From Bisbaumannia salifodinae (lineage in GTDB: Bacteria > Pseudomonadota > Gammaproteobacteria > Pseudomonadales > Halomonadaceae), in the NCBI RefSeq assembly GCF_039522585.1, contig NZ_BAAADR010000004.1: a DNA stretch of 64,000 nucleotides; one strand, given 5' to 3'. Numbering within the stretch: position 1 is the stretch's first letter; every line of letters begins with the position of its first letter. The position numbers and the translations under genes were made by a program. The notes under the pieces were generated by a model. That model did not search any database. It was not told where the DNA came from and saw only the letters and a list, made by a program, of their open reading frames with translations. Shown piece after piece: positions 34,069-42,794 of this stretch.

Positions 34069-35913
34069 GTGCCAAGGATTCGCGTGACCTGGTGGCTGAT
34101 AATGGCCTGGATGCTCTCGGCCCCGCCGGTGCTGGGGGCGGCCTGGCCCCTGGCCGATATCGATGTCGAGGAGGCGGCGACGCAGATCAGCCGCTATGTG
34201 TATGTTCCCGAGGGGCAGCGCTTCGGCGCGGTGAGCCTGAACGCCACGCTGCTGGGTCAGGGGGGAGAGCATCGGCTGATGGTACGCCTCGACGGCGATA
34301 TCGTGCATCTGGTCGAGCCGCATGGCCGCCAGACGATCCGGGCGGCGCTGCCGGACCTGACGCCGGGGTTTCATCGTCTCGACTTCCTGGGCTGGCCGGC
34401 ACGCTACATGGCCGATGAGTCTCTTCAGGAGAGGTGTCCGATGCCACTCTCCCGGCCTTTTCAGTTGCGTGAGCTGTCGCTCGATTACCGCCCCCGGTCA
34501 ACCGGGGAGGTGGCACTTAAACACTTGCCCGACGGGCTGTTCAACCGTGGTCACCCCGGCGGGGCCCTGGGGCACCTGACGATCGAGGCGGGCGACGAGG
34601 ACGCCTATACGGCGGCCGCACGGCTGGTGAGCTGGCTGGACCGCCAGGCCGACCTGAGATGGGAAACCGGAACGCGGCCGGGTGAGGTGGACTTCGTCAT
34701 TGATATCCGCCATGACGCCGCCCTGGCGCCGCCGGCCCGGGTCGCCTTGATACCGGCGCGCTGGGAGGGCGAGGCGCCCCGACCGGCGACCCTGGAAATT
34801 CGCTATCGCCAGGTTCGGGCCTTGCACGCGGCGGTGCTGGCCCTGCTGGATGTCACCCAGCGGGACCAGTTGCTCGATGCTCATGCCGATTTCGACGTCG
34901 AGCGCCGCGAGCCGGTGTGGGCCAGGCTGCGCGAGCCGCGCACGCTGGCCGAGCTGGGGCTCGAGGATATTCGCCTGGCCAGCACCGGGCAGGCGACCTA
35001 CCTGCTGGACTATCCCCCCCACTGGCAGCCGACCGGCGTGCCTCGTGGACAGTTGCTACTCCGCGGACAGGCGGGCCTTCCCCAGGGGGCGCATCTCAAC
35101 CTCTGGATGGAGGGGGCGCTGAGTGGTTCGCAGCCGTTGCACGAGCTGGCCAGTCACAATATCGAGCGCACCCTCCCCCTGGCCGGAGTCGCGGTTCCCG
35201 AGCGGCCCCGGCTGACGCTGGAGCTGGCGGCCGAGCTGGAGGTGACGCGCCACTGTTACCTGCCCCTGCAGGGAGACCTGTGGATCGATGCCGAGGAGAG
35301 CGAGGTGGGCTTCGAGTATGTGCCCAAGGCCGGCCTGATGGCCCTCATCCCGCGATTGATCGCCGCCCCCAGCGTTCGTTTGCCGGAAGATCACGCCGAA
35401 GCGGGGATGCAGCTGCTGACCGCCTTGATGCGTGCCCACCGGCAAGCGGCCACGCCGGATCCGGTGCCGTATCGAGTGCGACTCGCGGGCGACGGGCGGG
35501 ACGACATGGGCGAGGCGCCCAGTGTCGAGATTCGGGTGGAGCCCGCCATGGCTGATAGGCTGCAGGCGCGCTTCCCCGAGCGGTTGCAGCCCGGGTTCGC
35601 CGAGGGAGCACTATGGTGGCGCGCCGATGAGCAGGGACGTGGCCTGATTACCGCGGCCTCGCCCGAGGTGCTGCGGCGTGGCGCCGCGGTGCTGCCGGAA
35701 CACTGGTGGCGCATCCCGGATGGGACACGAGAGGCCCTGCTGCATGCCCAGGATGGCACCCTGGTGGTGCTGGCGCACCGCCCGACGCCGGTCGCGGCCC
35801 CCTCGCGGGCGCTCTCCCGTGATCAGCTGCACTGGGGGCTGATCGCCGTGGCGACGCTCTTCGCGCTGATCGTCCTGTGGCTTGTCTGGTGGCGCCGGAG
35901 GCAGGGCGCATGA
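34069..35913 (+). CDS. BcsB-like periplasmic membrane-anchored protein
   Basis: 614 aa. Signal segment (WWLIMAWMLSAPPVLGA), a large periplasmic part with repeated beta-sandwich and flavodoxin-like features (FHRLDFLGWPARYM, ATYLLDYPPHW, LLLRGQAGLPQGAHLNLWM) and a single C-terminal helix (LIAVATLFALIVLWLVWW). The layout is that of BcsB, which guides cellulose through the periplasm. GTG 34069 was chosen with GAGGGGG upstream; GTG 34063, overlapping the previous stop, is also possible. Coupled to the next gene by ATGA. Confidence 0.7.
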   Translation: MPRIRVTWWLIMAWMLSAPPVLGAAWPLADIDVEEAATQISRYVYVPEGQRFGAVSLNATLLGQGGEHRLMVRLDGDIVHLVEPHGRQTIRAALPDLTPGFHRLDFLGWPARYMADESLQERCPMPLSRPFQLRELSLDYRPRSTGEVALKHLPDGLFNRGHPGGALGHLTIEAGDEDAYTAAARLVSWLDRQADLRWETGTRPGEVDFVIDIRHDAALAPPARVALIPARWEGEAPRPATLEIRYRQVRALHAAVLALLDVTQRDQLLDAHADFDVERREPVWARLREPRTLAELGLEDIRLASTGQATYLLDYPPHWQPTGVPRGQLLLRGQAGLPQGAHLNLWMEGALSGSQPLHELASHNIERTLPLAGVAVPERPRLTLELAAELEVTRHCYLPLQGDLWIDAEESEVGFEYVPKAGLMALIPRLIAAPSVRLPEDHAEAGMQLLTALMRAHRQAATPDPVPYRVRLAGDGRDDMGEAPSVEIRVEPAMADRLQARFPERLQPGFAEGALWWRADEQGRGLITAASPEVLRRGAAVLPEHWWRIPDGTREALLHAQDGTLVVLAHRPTPVAAPSRALSRDQLHWGLIAVATLFALIVLWLVWWRRRQGA

Positions 35914-37085
35914 GGGCTTGGCTGATGAGGCGGGCGCCCTGGGTGCTGGTGATGGGGCTGCTCACCTCGCCGGCTGCGGCGGAGGCGCCGGAGGTGGAGC
36001 GGCTGCTCAATCGCTATTATGACGCCCAGCGACAGGGCGACCCGGACGAGGTGGTCGTGAGCCTCGAGGCGATCCTGGCCATCGAGCCGACGCATGCCAC
36101 CGCCTGGCGTGCCCTGGGCTACCATCATCAGTCCCAGGGGCGACATACCGCCGCCGCCGAGGCCTTCCTGGCGGCGGCCGGCGAGCCGCCACAACATGAG
36201 ATGCTGATGGCGGCCGGTTATGCCTATCAGGCCGATGGCCGAGAGGCGGCGGCCACGCGGACCTTCCGTCAGGCCGCCGAGGGGGCGGTTACCTCGGCGG
36301 CCTATGCGCAGGCCTGCCAGGCCCGAGTCTATACGGCGGCCCTGATGCACCGGCGGTTGCCGTCGCCCTGGGGGCTCTCGGTCTACAGCGATACCCTCTA
36401 TGCCTCGCGCTTCGATAATACCGTGACCGAGAATCGTGTGCGCCTCAGGCGTTACCTCGACGCGGAGCGGCGGAGCGCGGTCTATGGCATGTTGACGTAT
36501 CAGGACGATTGGAAATCCCGGGTGGTCGATGGCATTCCCGAGATCTACAGCGACAACTATGTCGGTATCGGGGGCGGGGCCGAGTGGTGGCCCCACCCCG
36601 CCGTCAGGCTCTATGGGGAGCTGAGCTATGACCGCGACCTGCTGGCACGGGATGGTGAGCGACGCACGGGCATCGATAGCCGGGTCGGCCTGGACGCCTT
36701 TCAGGCCTGGGGCGCCCCGCGACGCTGTTCTCTGCATGGGGAGTGGCCGCTGGCACCCTATGGCCAGGCCTATGCTTCCATACAGTATCCCAGCCGTTAC
36801 GAGAACCTGCTGGGGCAGCTTACCCTCTGGCAGGGCTGGCGCTTGTATCGCCACCGGATGAGCGAGGTCTCGGTCTATGCCAAGGTCAACCTGCTGTGGG
36901 ACAGCGAGGGGCTCTACTACAACAATGTCATCGAGGCGGGGCCGGGCCTCTCCTGGCAGCCCTCCCTCGCCTGGCCCGTGGAGATTCGCCTGGAGCGACT
37001 CTTCGGTCGCTACCTGAGAGGCGAGCATGATGAAGACGGCTATGCAACGACGCAGCTACAACTGGTCGTCAGCTTCGATATCTAG
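35910..37085 (+). CDS. Outer-membrane TPR/beta-barrel protein (NfrA/PgaA/BcsC-like)
   Basis: 391 aa. Signal peptide (WVLVMGLLTSPAAAEA), about 110 residues of TPR-type helices (LEAILAIEPTHATAWRALGYHHQSQGRHTAAAEAF), then about 240 residues of alternating beta-strands ending QLQLVVSFDI, an outer-membrane barrel tail. The family pattern is the secretion porin of synthase-dependent polysaccharides, and the C-terminal half resembles NfrA. It is short compared with PgaA or BcsC, which have many TPRs. It should export the polymer made by the GT2 synthase. Confidence 0.78.
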   Translation: MRAWLMRRAPWVLVMGLLTSPAAAEAPEVERLLNRYYDAQRQGDPDEVVVSLEAILAIEPTHATAWRALGYHHQSQGRHTAAAEAFLAAAGEPPQHEMLMAAGYAYQADGREAAATRTFRQAAEGAVTSAAYAQACQARVYTAALMHRRLPSPWGLSVYSDTLYASRFDNTVTENRVRLRRYLDAERRSAVYGMLTYQDDWKSRVVDGIPEIYSDNYVGIGGGAEWWPHPAVRLYGELSYDRDLLARDGERRTGIDSRVGLDAFQAWGAPRRCSLHGEWPLAPYGQAYASIQYPSRYENLLGQLTLWQGWRLYRHRMSEVSVYAKVNLLWDSEGLYYNNVIEAGPGLSWQPSLAWPVEIRLERLFGRYLRGEHDEDGYATTQLQLVVSFDI

Positions 37086-37113
37086 TCGCCTGTCGCCGCC
37101 AGCGCCGAGCCGT

Positions 37114-37959
37114 CTAGAAAAGCCAGGGCGCCAGCAGGCGCAGGGCCAGCACCTGGTGGGTTCGCAAGTGGCGGGCCGAGAAGGCGTAAACCTCGAGTCC
37201 CCGGTAGCTGCGCAACTGGTCAATCAACTGGCTGAGACTGGCAGGGCCAAGGTGGCCGTCGCGGCGCAGCTGAAAGGCCTCCATCACCATGATCAGGCGT
37301 GAAGGGCCCAATACCTCGGCCAGCGCGTCGGCGCGGGCGCGTGCCTGAGCCGGTGTCTGTCGGCCGACGCCGACGCCGTCCTGATAAAGCAGGATCGCGT
37401 CCTCGGGCAGCCAGGAGGCGACCCAGCTCGCATAGCCCCGGGGCGTCATCTCATAACCGCCATAGCTGCTGACATAGCGGGGGCGGGGCAAGGTGTCGAG
37501 GTAGGCCCGGTAGGCATCGGCATCCCGCCAGTCCGGGCTGAATTCGATGGGCGCATACCACCCCGCCACCGGGAAAGCGACGTCTTCGACCAGCATTGCC
37601 CCCTGTTGACCGAGGCGCTGCCAGTGCCGCCGGGCGTCATCGAGGTGCATGCGCGAGGCCAGGCCGAGAATGATCCGCGAGGCCCAGGGCTCGCGTCCCA
37701 GGGCTTCCCAGTCCGGTAACCTCGGTTGTGGCGCGAACTGGCTCGAAGGCAGCCAGGCCAGGTTATCGTTGAGTGACCACTGGACCAGCAGGCTATCGGC
37801 GCCTAGCAGGTGCCACTGGCCTTGGGGGCGGGGATAGTCATTGGTCGGCTGCCAGATGATACCGTCCAGCAACGAGGGCGCGGGCCGCGACGCCAGGATC
37901 ACCACGCCGATGGCCAGTGCCAGCAGCAGGAGCAGACCAGTCTTGGCGAGGCGCTTCAT
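37114..37959 (-). CDS. Possible TIM-barrel glycoside hydrolase (DUF4434-like) linked to the polysaccharide locus
   Basis: 281 aa with an N-terminal signal/anchor (LLLLLALAIGVVILA). Landmarks IIWQPTNDYPRPQGQWHLLGADSLLVQWS, then ASRIILGLASRMHLDDA, GWYAPIEFSPDWRDADAY and YEMTPRGYASW suggest a beta/alpha barrel of the DUF4434 kind with acidic residues at strand ends. It would act in the periplasm, like BcsZ or PgaB, on the nascent polymer; this is inferred. Convergent with the operon and its start overlaps the stop of the tesA remnant (ATGA), so it is read from that promoter. Confidence 0.55.
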   Translation of the reverse strand: MKRLAKTGLLLLLALAIGVVILASRPAPSLLDGIIWQPTNDYPRPQGQWHLLGADSLLVQWSLNDNLAWLPSSQFAPQPRLPDWEALGREPWASRIILGLASRMHLDDARRHWQRLGQQGAMLVEDVAFPVAGWYAPIEFSPDWRDADAYRAYLDTLPRPRYVSSYGGYEMTPRGYASWVASWLPEDAILLYQDGVGVGRQTPAQARARADALAEVLGPSRLIMVMEAFQLRRDGHLGPASLSQLIDQLRSYRGLEVYAFSARHLRTHQVLALRLLAPWLF

Positions 37960-38228
37960 TGGTCGCCGCCGTTCGGCGGGGTTGCCGGCCAGGCATCGGC
38001 TAGCAGCGGTTTCCGGGCCGGCCAGACGTTATCGAGGATGACCGGCCGGGTCTCGGCGTAGGGGCGGATGCCATCGGCCTGCATCAGGCCGTTGTCCAAT
38101 ACCAGCAGTAGGAGGGGAGCGTGGGCACTGATCACGCCTGCCAGCCACAGGCCCAGCGACCGCCGGGGGCGGCCGGCATCGCAGACTGGCCTCTTGTCGC
38201 GCCAGCCGGTCGGGAATTCCTTGACCAT
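37956..38228 (-). pseudogene. Internally deleted tesA-type arylesterase remnant
   Basis: 90 codons in one open frame, starting MVKEFPTGWR after GAGGAG. It is collinear with the intact tesA at 51032-51727 at both ends (signal region through LLVL, then DNGLMQADGIRPYAETRP against NDGLMQSDGIHPTAEAQP) but lacks about 140 central residues, including the GDSL serine and the GGND block. The His of the DxxH pair is now Arg. It cannot be an active esterase, yet it keeps frame, ribosome site and an ATGA overlap with the downstream hydrolase gene, so it may persist as a coupling leader. Confidence 0.8.
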
Positions 38229-38382
38229 GTCGTACTCCTCGTCTAGCGCTCGATGCTCCCTTTCCCCGATTTTACACGACGATGCCCTCGGCAAGGTGGA
38301 CGGCAGTGGCGAGCGTCACCGGCCATCGAGATTCTCCTGCGTGGCCGGCCTGGGACTGCAGCAGTGGCAGAAGGCGCCCTGA
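38227..38382 (+). pseudogene. Chimeric fragment: start of ybbA fused to the 3' end of an EamA transporter gene
   Basis: ATG 38227 opens a 51-residue frame divergent from the tesA remnant. Its first half (SPILHDDALGKVDGSGERH) corresponds to the N-terminus of YbbA (APILHADGLGKGVDSGERH at 51726 on). The second half (VAGLGLQQWQKAP) is the C-terminus of the EamA protein at 28837-29718, with a 35-base exact match. No ATPase motif remains. Confidence 0.8.
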
Positions 38383-38723
38383 ATTAAAGCTCCCCGCAAG
38401 ACCGCCGATAGATAGCGTAAGCAAAGGTAACCCAAGATTGCTCTCAGTCACCGCCTTGGCGGGAAGGGGACAATATCAGCCACTTCCCGGATAGCACCTG
38501 GAGTGCGGCGGTGGCCGCATCCTGGCGTAGCAATAGCGGCTATATCAGGGTTATAGGGTTTTCTAATAATAACGATACTGTTACATTTTGTGACGCCTTG
38601 TTGACCTGTCGCCTCGCCTACTAGGGGCTGGTGGCGTTGTCGGCAAGGAACTCAACCAAAAAAATACAAGGACGTGTCACCGCCCGCCTCGGTGGTACGT
38701 CGAGACGACAGGGAGAACTCTCG
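38383..38723. promoter_or_regulatory. 341-bp gene-free region upstream of the TolC-like gene
   Basis: Contains an AT-rich island (38545-38600, TTTTCTAATAATAACG then TGTTACATTTTGTGACG) that probably holds the promoter of the secretion operon, with a TTGACC at about 38604. GGGAGAA (38711-38717) is the ribosome site of the TolC-like gene. No ORF with coding character was seen. Confidence 0.5.
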
Positions 38724-40544
38724 ATGACGCTGCCTTCCGGCCTGCGCCCTACTTTCGCTATGCGCCTATCCCCCCTGGCCCATGCCACCGCATTGGCATC
38801 CAGTTGCCTGGTGCTGGGTGGACTCTCCTCCGTGGCCTGGGCCCAGGCCAGTAGCGAGCAACTGCGCGAGGTGGCCCAGCAGGCCCTGACCAGCAATCCC
38901 CAGGTCCAGTCGGCCTACCACGGTTTCCTGGGCGCCGAGCATCGGGTGGACGTGGCCCGCGGCGGCTACCTGCCGAGTCTCGACGTGACCGCGGGCATCG
39001 GCCAGGAGAGCCGCGAGGGCGACGGCCGCGGCAGCTTCGACTCGGATTTCGCCGAGATCTCGCTGACCCAGATGATCTATGACGGCTTCGCCACCCGCAG
39101 CGAGGTGGAGCGGCTCGACCGCGCCAAACTGGTGCGCTACTACGAGCTGCTCGGTACCAGCGAAGAGGTCACCCTGGAGGTGACCCGGGCCTATCAGGAC
39201 GTGCGCCGCTACCGGGAACTGGTGGAGCTGGCCCGGGACAACTACGCCAAGCACCTGGAGGTCTTCGAGCAGATCGAGCAGCGGGTGCTGGCCGGCGCCG
39301 GGCGTCGCGTCGACCTGGAGCAGATCAGCGGCCGCCTGGCCCTGGCCGAGTCCAACCTGATTACCGAGGCCTCCAACCTGCACGACGTCAGCGCCCGCTA
39401 TCAGCGCCTGGTGGGTGCCCTGCCCGCCGACGCCCTGGCACCGGCTCCCTCCTTCGAGGCGGAACTGCCGGCCTCCGTCAGCGAGGCGGTGCAACTGGCC
39501 TACGAGGGCAACCCCGGCTTCCATGCGGCCATCGAGAATATCGCCGCGGCCCGCGCCGAGCGCGACGGCACCCGCTCGGCCTTCCAGCCGCGCCTCGATT
39601 TCCGCGCCACCGCCGGTACCAACAACCTCGACGATGTGGCCGGGCGCCGCGACAGCCAGACCGTGGAGTTGGTGGCCAGCATGAACCTCTACCGGGGCGG
39701 CAGCGACCTGGCCAGCTTCCGCCGCGCCAGCGACCTGGTGGAGCAGGCGAGCAGCCAGCGCGACCTGGAGTGCACCAATGTGCGCCAGACCACCCAGATC
39801 GCCTATAACGATACCCGTCGCCTGCGCGAGCAGTTGAATCACCTCAATCAGCATCGCCAGTCCATCGACCGGGTGCGCGGCGCCTACCAGCAGCAGTTCG
39901 ATATCGGTCAGCGTACCCTGCTCGACGTGCTGGACAGCGAGAACGAGTACTTCGAGGCCAGCCGCGCCTACGTCAATGCGCAGTACGACGTGGCCATCGC
40001 CGATGCTCGCACCCTGGCCGCCATGGGTCGCCTGATGCCGACCCTGGGGCTGATGAGCGAGCAGATCCCGACCCTGGCCGAGCTCTCCAGCGAGGGCGTC
40101 AGCCTCGACCCGCAGAGCCTCTGCCCGGTGCGGGCGCCCACCGCCCAGACCCTGGACGACCTGATCGGCGATATCTCGGTCTCCGTGGAGCCCTATGCCC
40201 CGGATATCACCCTGAGCGCCGACGCCCTCTTCGCCATCAATAGCGCCGAGCTAAGCCCCATGGCTCAGGAAGAGCTGGCCCGCTTGGCGACTCAGCTTCG
40301 CGAGCGCAGCGATATCGGCCGTATCCGCATCGACGGTCATACCGACAGCAGCGGTGGCGATGCCATCAACCAGCCGCTGTCCCAGGCGCGCGCCGAGAGC
40401 GTCGCCGATTTCCTGATCTCCCGGGGCGTCTCCGCCGAGCTGATCGAGAGCCGTGGCCATGGTGCCAGCCGTCCCGTGGCCGGCAACGACACTCCCGCGG
40501 GGCGTAGCCAGAATCGTCGCGTCGAGATTACCCTCGCCGAGTGA
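38724..40544 (+). CDS. TolC-family outer-membrane protein fused to a C-terminal OmpA domain (T1SS outer-membrane component)
   Basis: 606 aa. Signal peptide ending SSVAWAQA (near 39), two TolC-type repeats with long helices and barrel strands (AYHGFLGAEHRVDVARGGYLPSLDV, later DGTRSAFQPRLDFRATAG) to about residue 450, then an OmpA/MotB peptidoglycan-binding domain at about 496-606 (DALFAINSAELSP, DGHTDSSGGDAINQ, SQNRRVEI). It forms the exit duct of the type I secretion system encoded next (LapE role). The OmpA domain would anchor it to the cell wall. Confidence 0.92.
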   Translation: MTLPSGLRPTFAMRLSPLAHATALASSCLVLGGLSSVAWAQASSEQLREVAQQALTSNPQVQSAYHGFLGAEHRVDVARGGYLPSLDVTAGIGQESREGDGRGSFDSDFAEISLTQMIYDGFATRSEVERLDRAKLVRYYELLGTSEEVTLEVTRAYQDVRRYRELVELARDNYAKHLEVFEQIEQRVLAGAGRRVDLEQISGRLALAESNLITEASNLHDVSARYQRLVGALPADALAPAPSFEAELPASVSEAVQLAYEGNPGFHAAIENIAAARAERDGTRSAFQPRLDFRATAGTNNLDDVAGRRDSQTVELVASMNLYRGGSDLASFRRASDLVEQASSQRDLECTNVRQTTQIAYNDTRRLREQLNHLNQHRQSIDRVRGAYQQQFDIGQRTLLDVLDSENEYFEASRAYVNAQYDVAIADARTLAAMGRLMPTLGLMSEQIPTLAELSSEGVSLDPQSLCPVRAPTAQTLDDLIGDISVSVEPYAPDITLSADALFAINSAELSPMAQEELARLATQLRERSDIGRIRIDGHTDSSGGDAINQPLSQARAESVADFLISRGVSAELIESRGHGASRPVAGNDTPAGRSQNRRVEITLAE

Positions 40545-40625
40545 TGAAGCGTTGCCCCGGTCCCGTCCGATGACAGCGACGGTGCCGGGGCGGCTACCCC
40601 CAGTCAGCGTTAGGGAAGCTGCATA

Positions 40626-42794
40626 GTGACCACGGATGCGAAGGAAGCGGTGGCGGCGCCCCGGGCGCCCGCCCAGGACGATCTGCTGGGCTGCCTGCAG
40701 ATCATCGCCAGGGCCCATGATCACGACACCAGCGAGTCGGCGCTGGTGGCCGGTCTGCCCCTGGAGGAGGGCAAGCTGACGCCGGGGGTGCTGCCCCGGG
40801 CCGCCACCCGGGCGGGCCTGTCGGCGCGCCATGCGCGAGCCTCTTTATCGCAGATCAATGCCGACCTGCTGCCGGCGATCCTGCTACTGGAGCCCGGCCG
40901 CGCCTGCGTGCTGGTGGCGCTGGATGTCGCGGCGGGGGAGGCCGAGGTGCTCTACCCGGAGCTGGGCGATGCCAGCGTGCGCCTGACGCTTGCGGGGCTC
41001 GAGTCGCGCTACGCGGGGCAGTTGATCTATGTGCGCCCCAAGTTTCGCTTCGATGGCCGGGGTCGCGGGGCCAGGCGTGAAGCGAAGGGCCACTGGTTCT
41101 GGAGCGTGATCGCCGAGAATCGCCGCCTCTACCGGGACGTGATCCTCGGCTCGGTGATGATCAACCTCTTCGCCGTGGCCATGCCGCTGTTCGTGATGAA
41201 CGTCTATGACCGCGTCGTGCCCAACCAGGCCACCGAGACCCTCTGGGTGCTCTCCGTGGGCATCTTCCTGGTGCTCTGCCTCGACCTGGTGATGAAACTG
41301 CTGCGGGCGGCCTTCGTCGACCTGGCCGCCAGTCGTGCCGACGTCAAGCTCTCGGCGAGCCTGATGCAGCGGGTACTGGGCATGCGCCTGGAGGGGCGGC
41401 CGGCCTCCACCGGCTCCTTCGCTTCGACCCTGCAATCCTTCGAGTCGGTACGCGGCTTTATCGGCTCGGCCACGGTGGTGGGGCTGGTCGATCTGCCCTT
41501 CGTGCTGCTGTTCGTGGCGATCATCGCGGTGATCGGCGTGCCGCTGGTGATTCCTATCGTGGTGGGGATCGTCTTCGTGCTGCTCTATGCCCTGGCGGCC
41601 CAGAGCAAGTTGCACGAGCTTTCCGAGACCACCTGGCGGGTCAGCGCCCAGCGCAATGCCTCCCTGGTGGAGTCCCTGGGCAGCCTGGAGACGGTCAAGA
41701 CGCTGCGCGCCGAGAGCCGCCTGCAGGCCATCTGGGAGAAGGCCACTGCCTACCTGTCGCGGACCTCCGCGCAGCTCAGGCTGATCAGTACCTCGGTCTC
41801 CAGCGTGGCGCTCTGGGCCCAGCACACCGTGGCGGTGGCGGTGATCATCATCGGCGTCTATCTGATCATCGCCGGCGACCTCTCCCAGGGCGGGCTGATC
41901 GCCGCCTACCTGCTCTCGTCCCGGGCCATGGCGCCGGTCAGCCAGGCCGCGGCCCTGCTGGCGCAGTATCACCAGTCCTCCACGGCGCTGGCGTCACTGG
42001 ACGAGGTGATGAAGACGCCGGTGGAGCGTCCCGAGGAGAAGGCCTTCGTCTCGCGTCCGGTGGTGCAGGGGGCCCTGGAGGCGAAGCGGGTCAGCCTGCG
42101 CTACCCGGACGAGGAGCGCGAGGCGCTGCACGACCTGTCGCTATCGATTCGCCCGGGCGAGAAGGTCGCCCTGCTGGGGCGGGTCGGCTCCGGCAAGTCG
42201 ACCCTCAACAAGCTGTTGCTGGGGCTCTACCAGCCCACCGCCGGTGCGCTGTCCCTGGATGGGGTCGATATTCGCCAGTTCGACCCCCTCGAGCTGCGTC
42301 GGCATATTGGTTACGTGCCTCAGGACGTGGATCTGTTCTTCGGCTCCCTGCGCGAGAATATCGTCGCCGGTGGCGGCAGCGAGGGGGTGGATGACGAGGC
42401 CCTGCTCAAGGCCTGCGAGATCAGCGGCCTGGCAGCGCTGGTCAACAGCCATCCCCAGGGCGTCGACCTGCCGGTGGGCGAGCACGGGCAGCGCCTCTCC
42501 GGCGGCCAGCGCCAGGCGGTGGCCATCGCCCGGGCCCTGGTCAACGACCCCCAGGTACTGCTGCTGGATGAGCCCACCAGCGCCATGGATCACGCCAGCG
42601 AGGAGGCCTTCAAGAAGCGCCTCGCCGAGTACGCCGAGGCCAAGACCCTGGTGGTGGTGACCCACCGTACCTCGCTGCTGGCGCTGGTGGAGCGTATCGT
42701 GGTGATCGACGCCGGCAAGGTGGTGGCCGACGGGCCCAAGGAGAAGGTCATGGCCGCCCTGCGCAGTGGCCAGATCGGGAGGGCCGGCGCATGA
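40626..42794 (+). CDS. lapB: Type I secretion ABC permease/ATPase, LapB-like
   Basis: 722 aa. A C39-peptidase-like N-terminal domain (about 15-140) without a cleavage active site, six-helix ABC membrane domain (about 160-440), nucleotide-binding domain with Walker A GRVGSGKST, signature LSGGQRQAVAIARAL and Walker B VLLLDEPTSAMD. The GTG start at 40626 fits the length of LapB-type exporters. It exports the adhesin encoded downstream. ATGA overlap with the adaptor gene. Confidence 0.92.
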   Translation: MTTDAKEAVAAPRAPAQDDLLGCLQIIARAHDHDTSESALVAGLPLEEGKLTPGVLPRAATRAGLSARHARASLSQINADLLPAILLLEPGRACVLVALDVAAGEAEVLYPELGDASVRLTLAGLESRYAGQLIYVRPKFRFDGRGRGARREAKGHWFWSVIAENRRLYRDVILGSVMINLFAVAMPLFVMNVYDRVVPNQATETLWVLSVGIFLVLCLDLVMKLLRAAFVDLAASRADVKLSASLMQRVLGMRLEGRPASTGSFASTLQSFESVRGFIGSATVVGLVDLPFVLLFVAIIAVIGVPLVIPIVVGIVFVLLYALAAQSKLHELSETTWRVSAQRNASLVESLGSLETVKTLRAESRLQAIWEKATAYLSRTSAQLRLISTSVSSVALWAQHTVAVAVIIIGVYLIIAGDLSQGGLIAAYLLSSRAMAPVSQAAALLAQYHQSSTALASLDEVMKTPVERPEEKAFVSRPVVQGALEAKRVSLRYPDEEREALHDLSLSIRPGEKVALLGRVGSGKSTLNKLLLGLYQPTAGALSLDGVDIRQFDPLELRRHIGYVPQDVDLFFGSLRENIVAGGGSEGVDDEALLKACEISGLAALVNSHPQGVDLPVGEHGQRLSGGQRQAVAIARALVNDPQVLLLDEPTSAMDHASEEAFKKRLAEYAEAKTLVVVTHRTSLLALVERIVVIDAGKVVADGPKEKVMAALRSGQIGRAGA

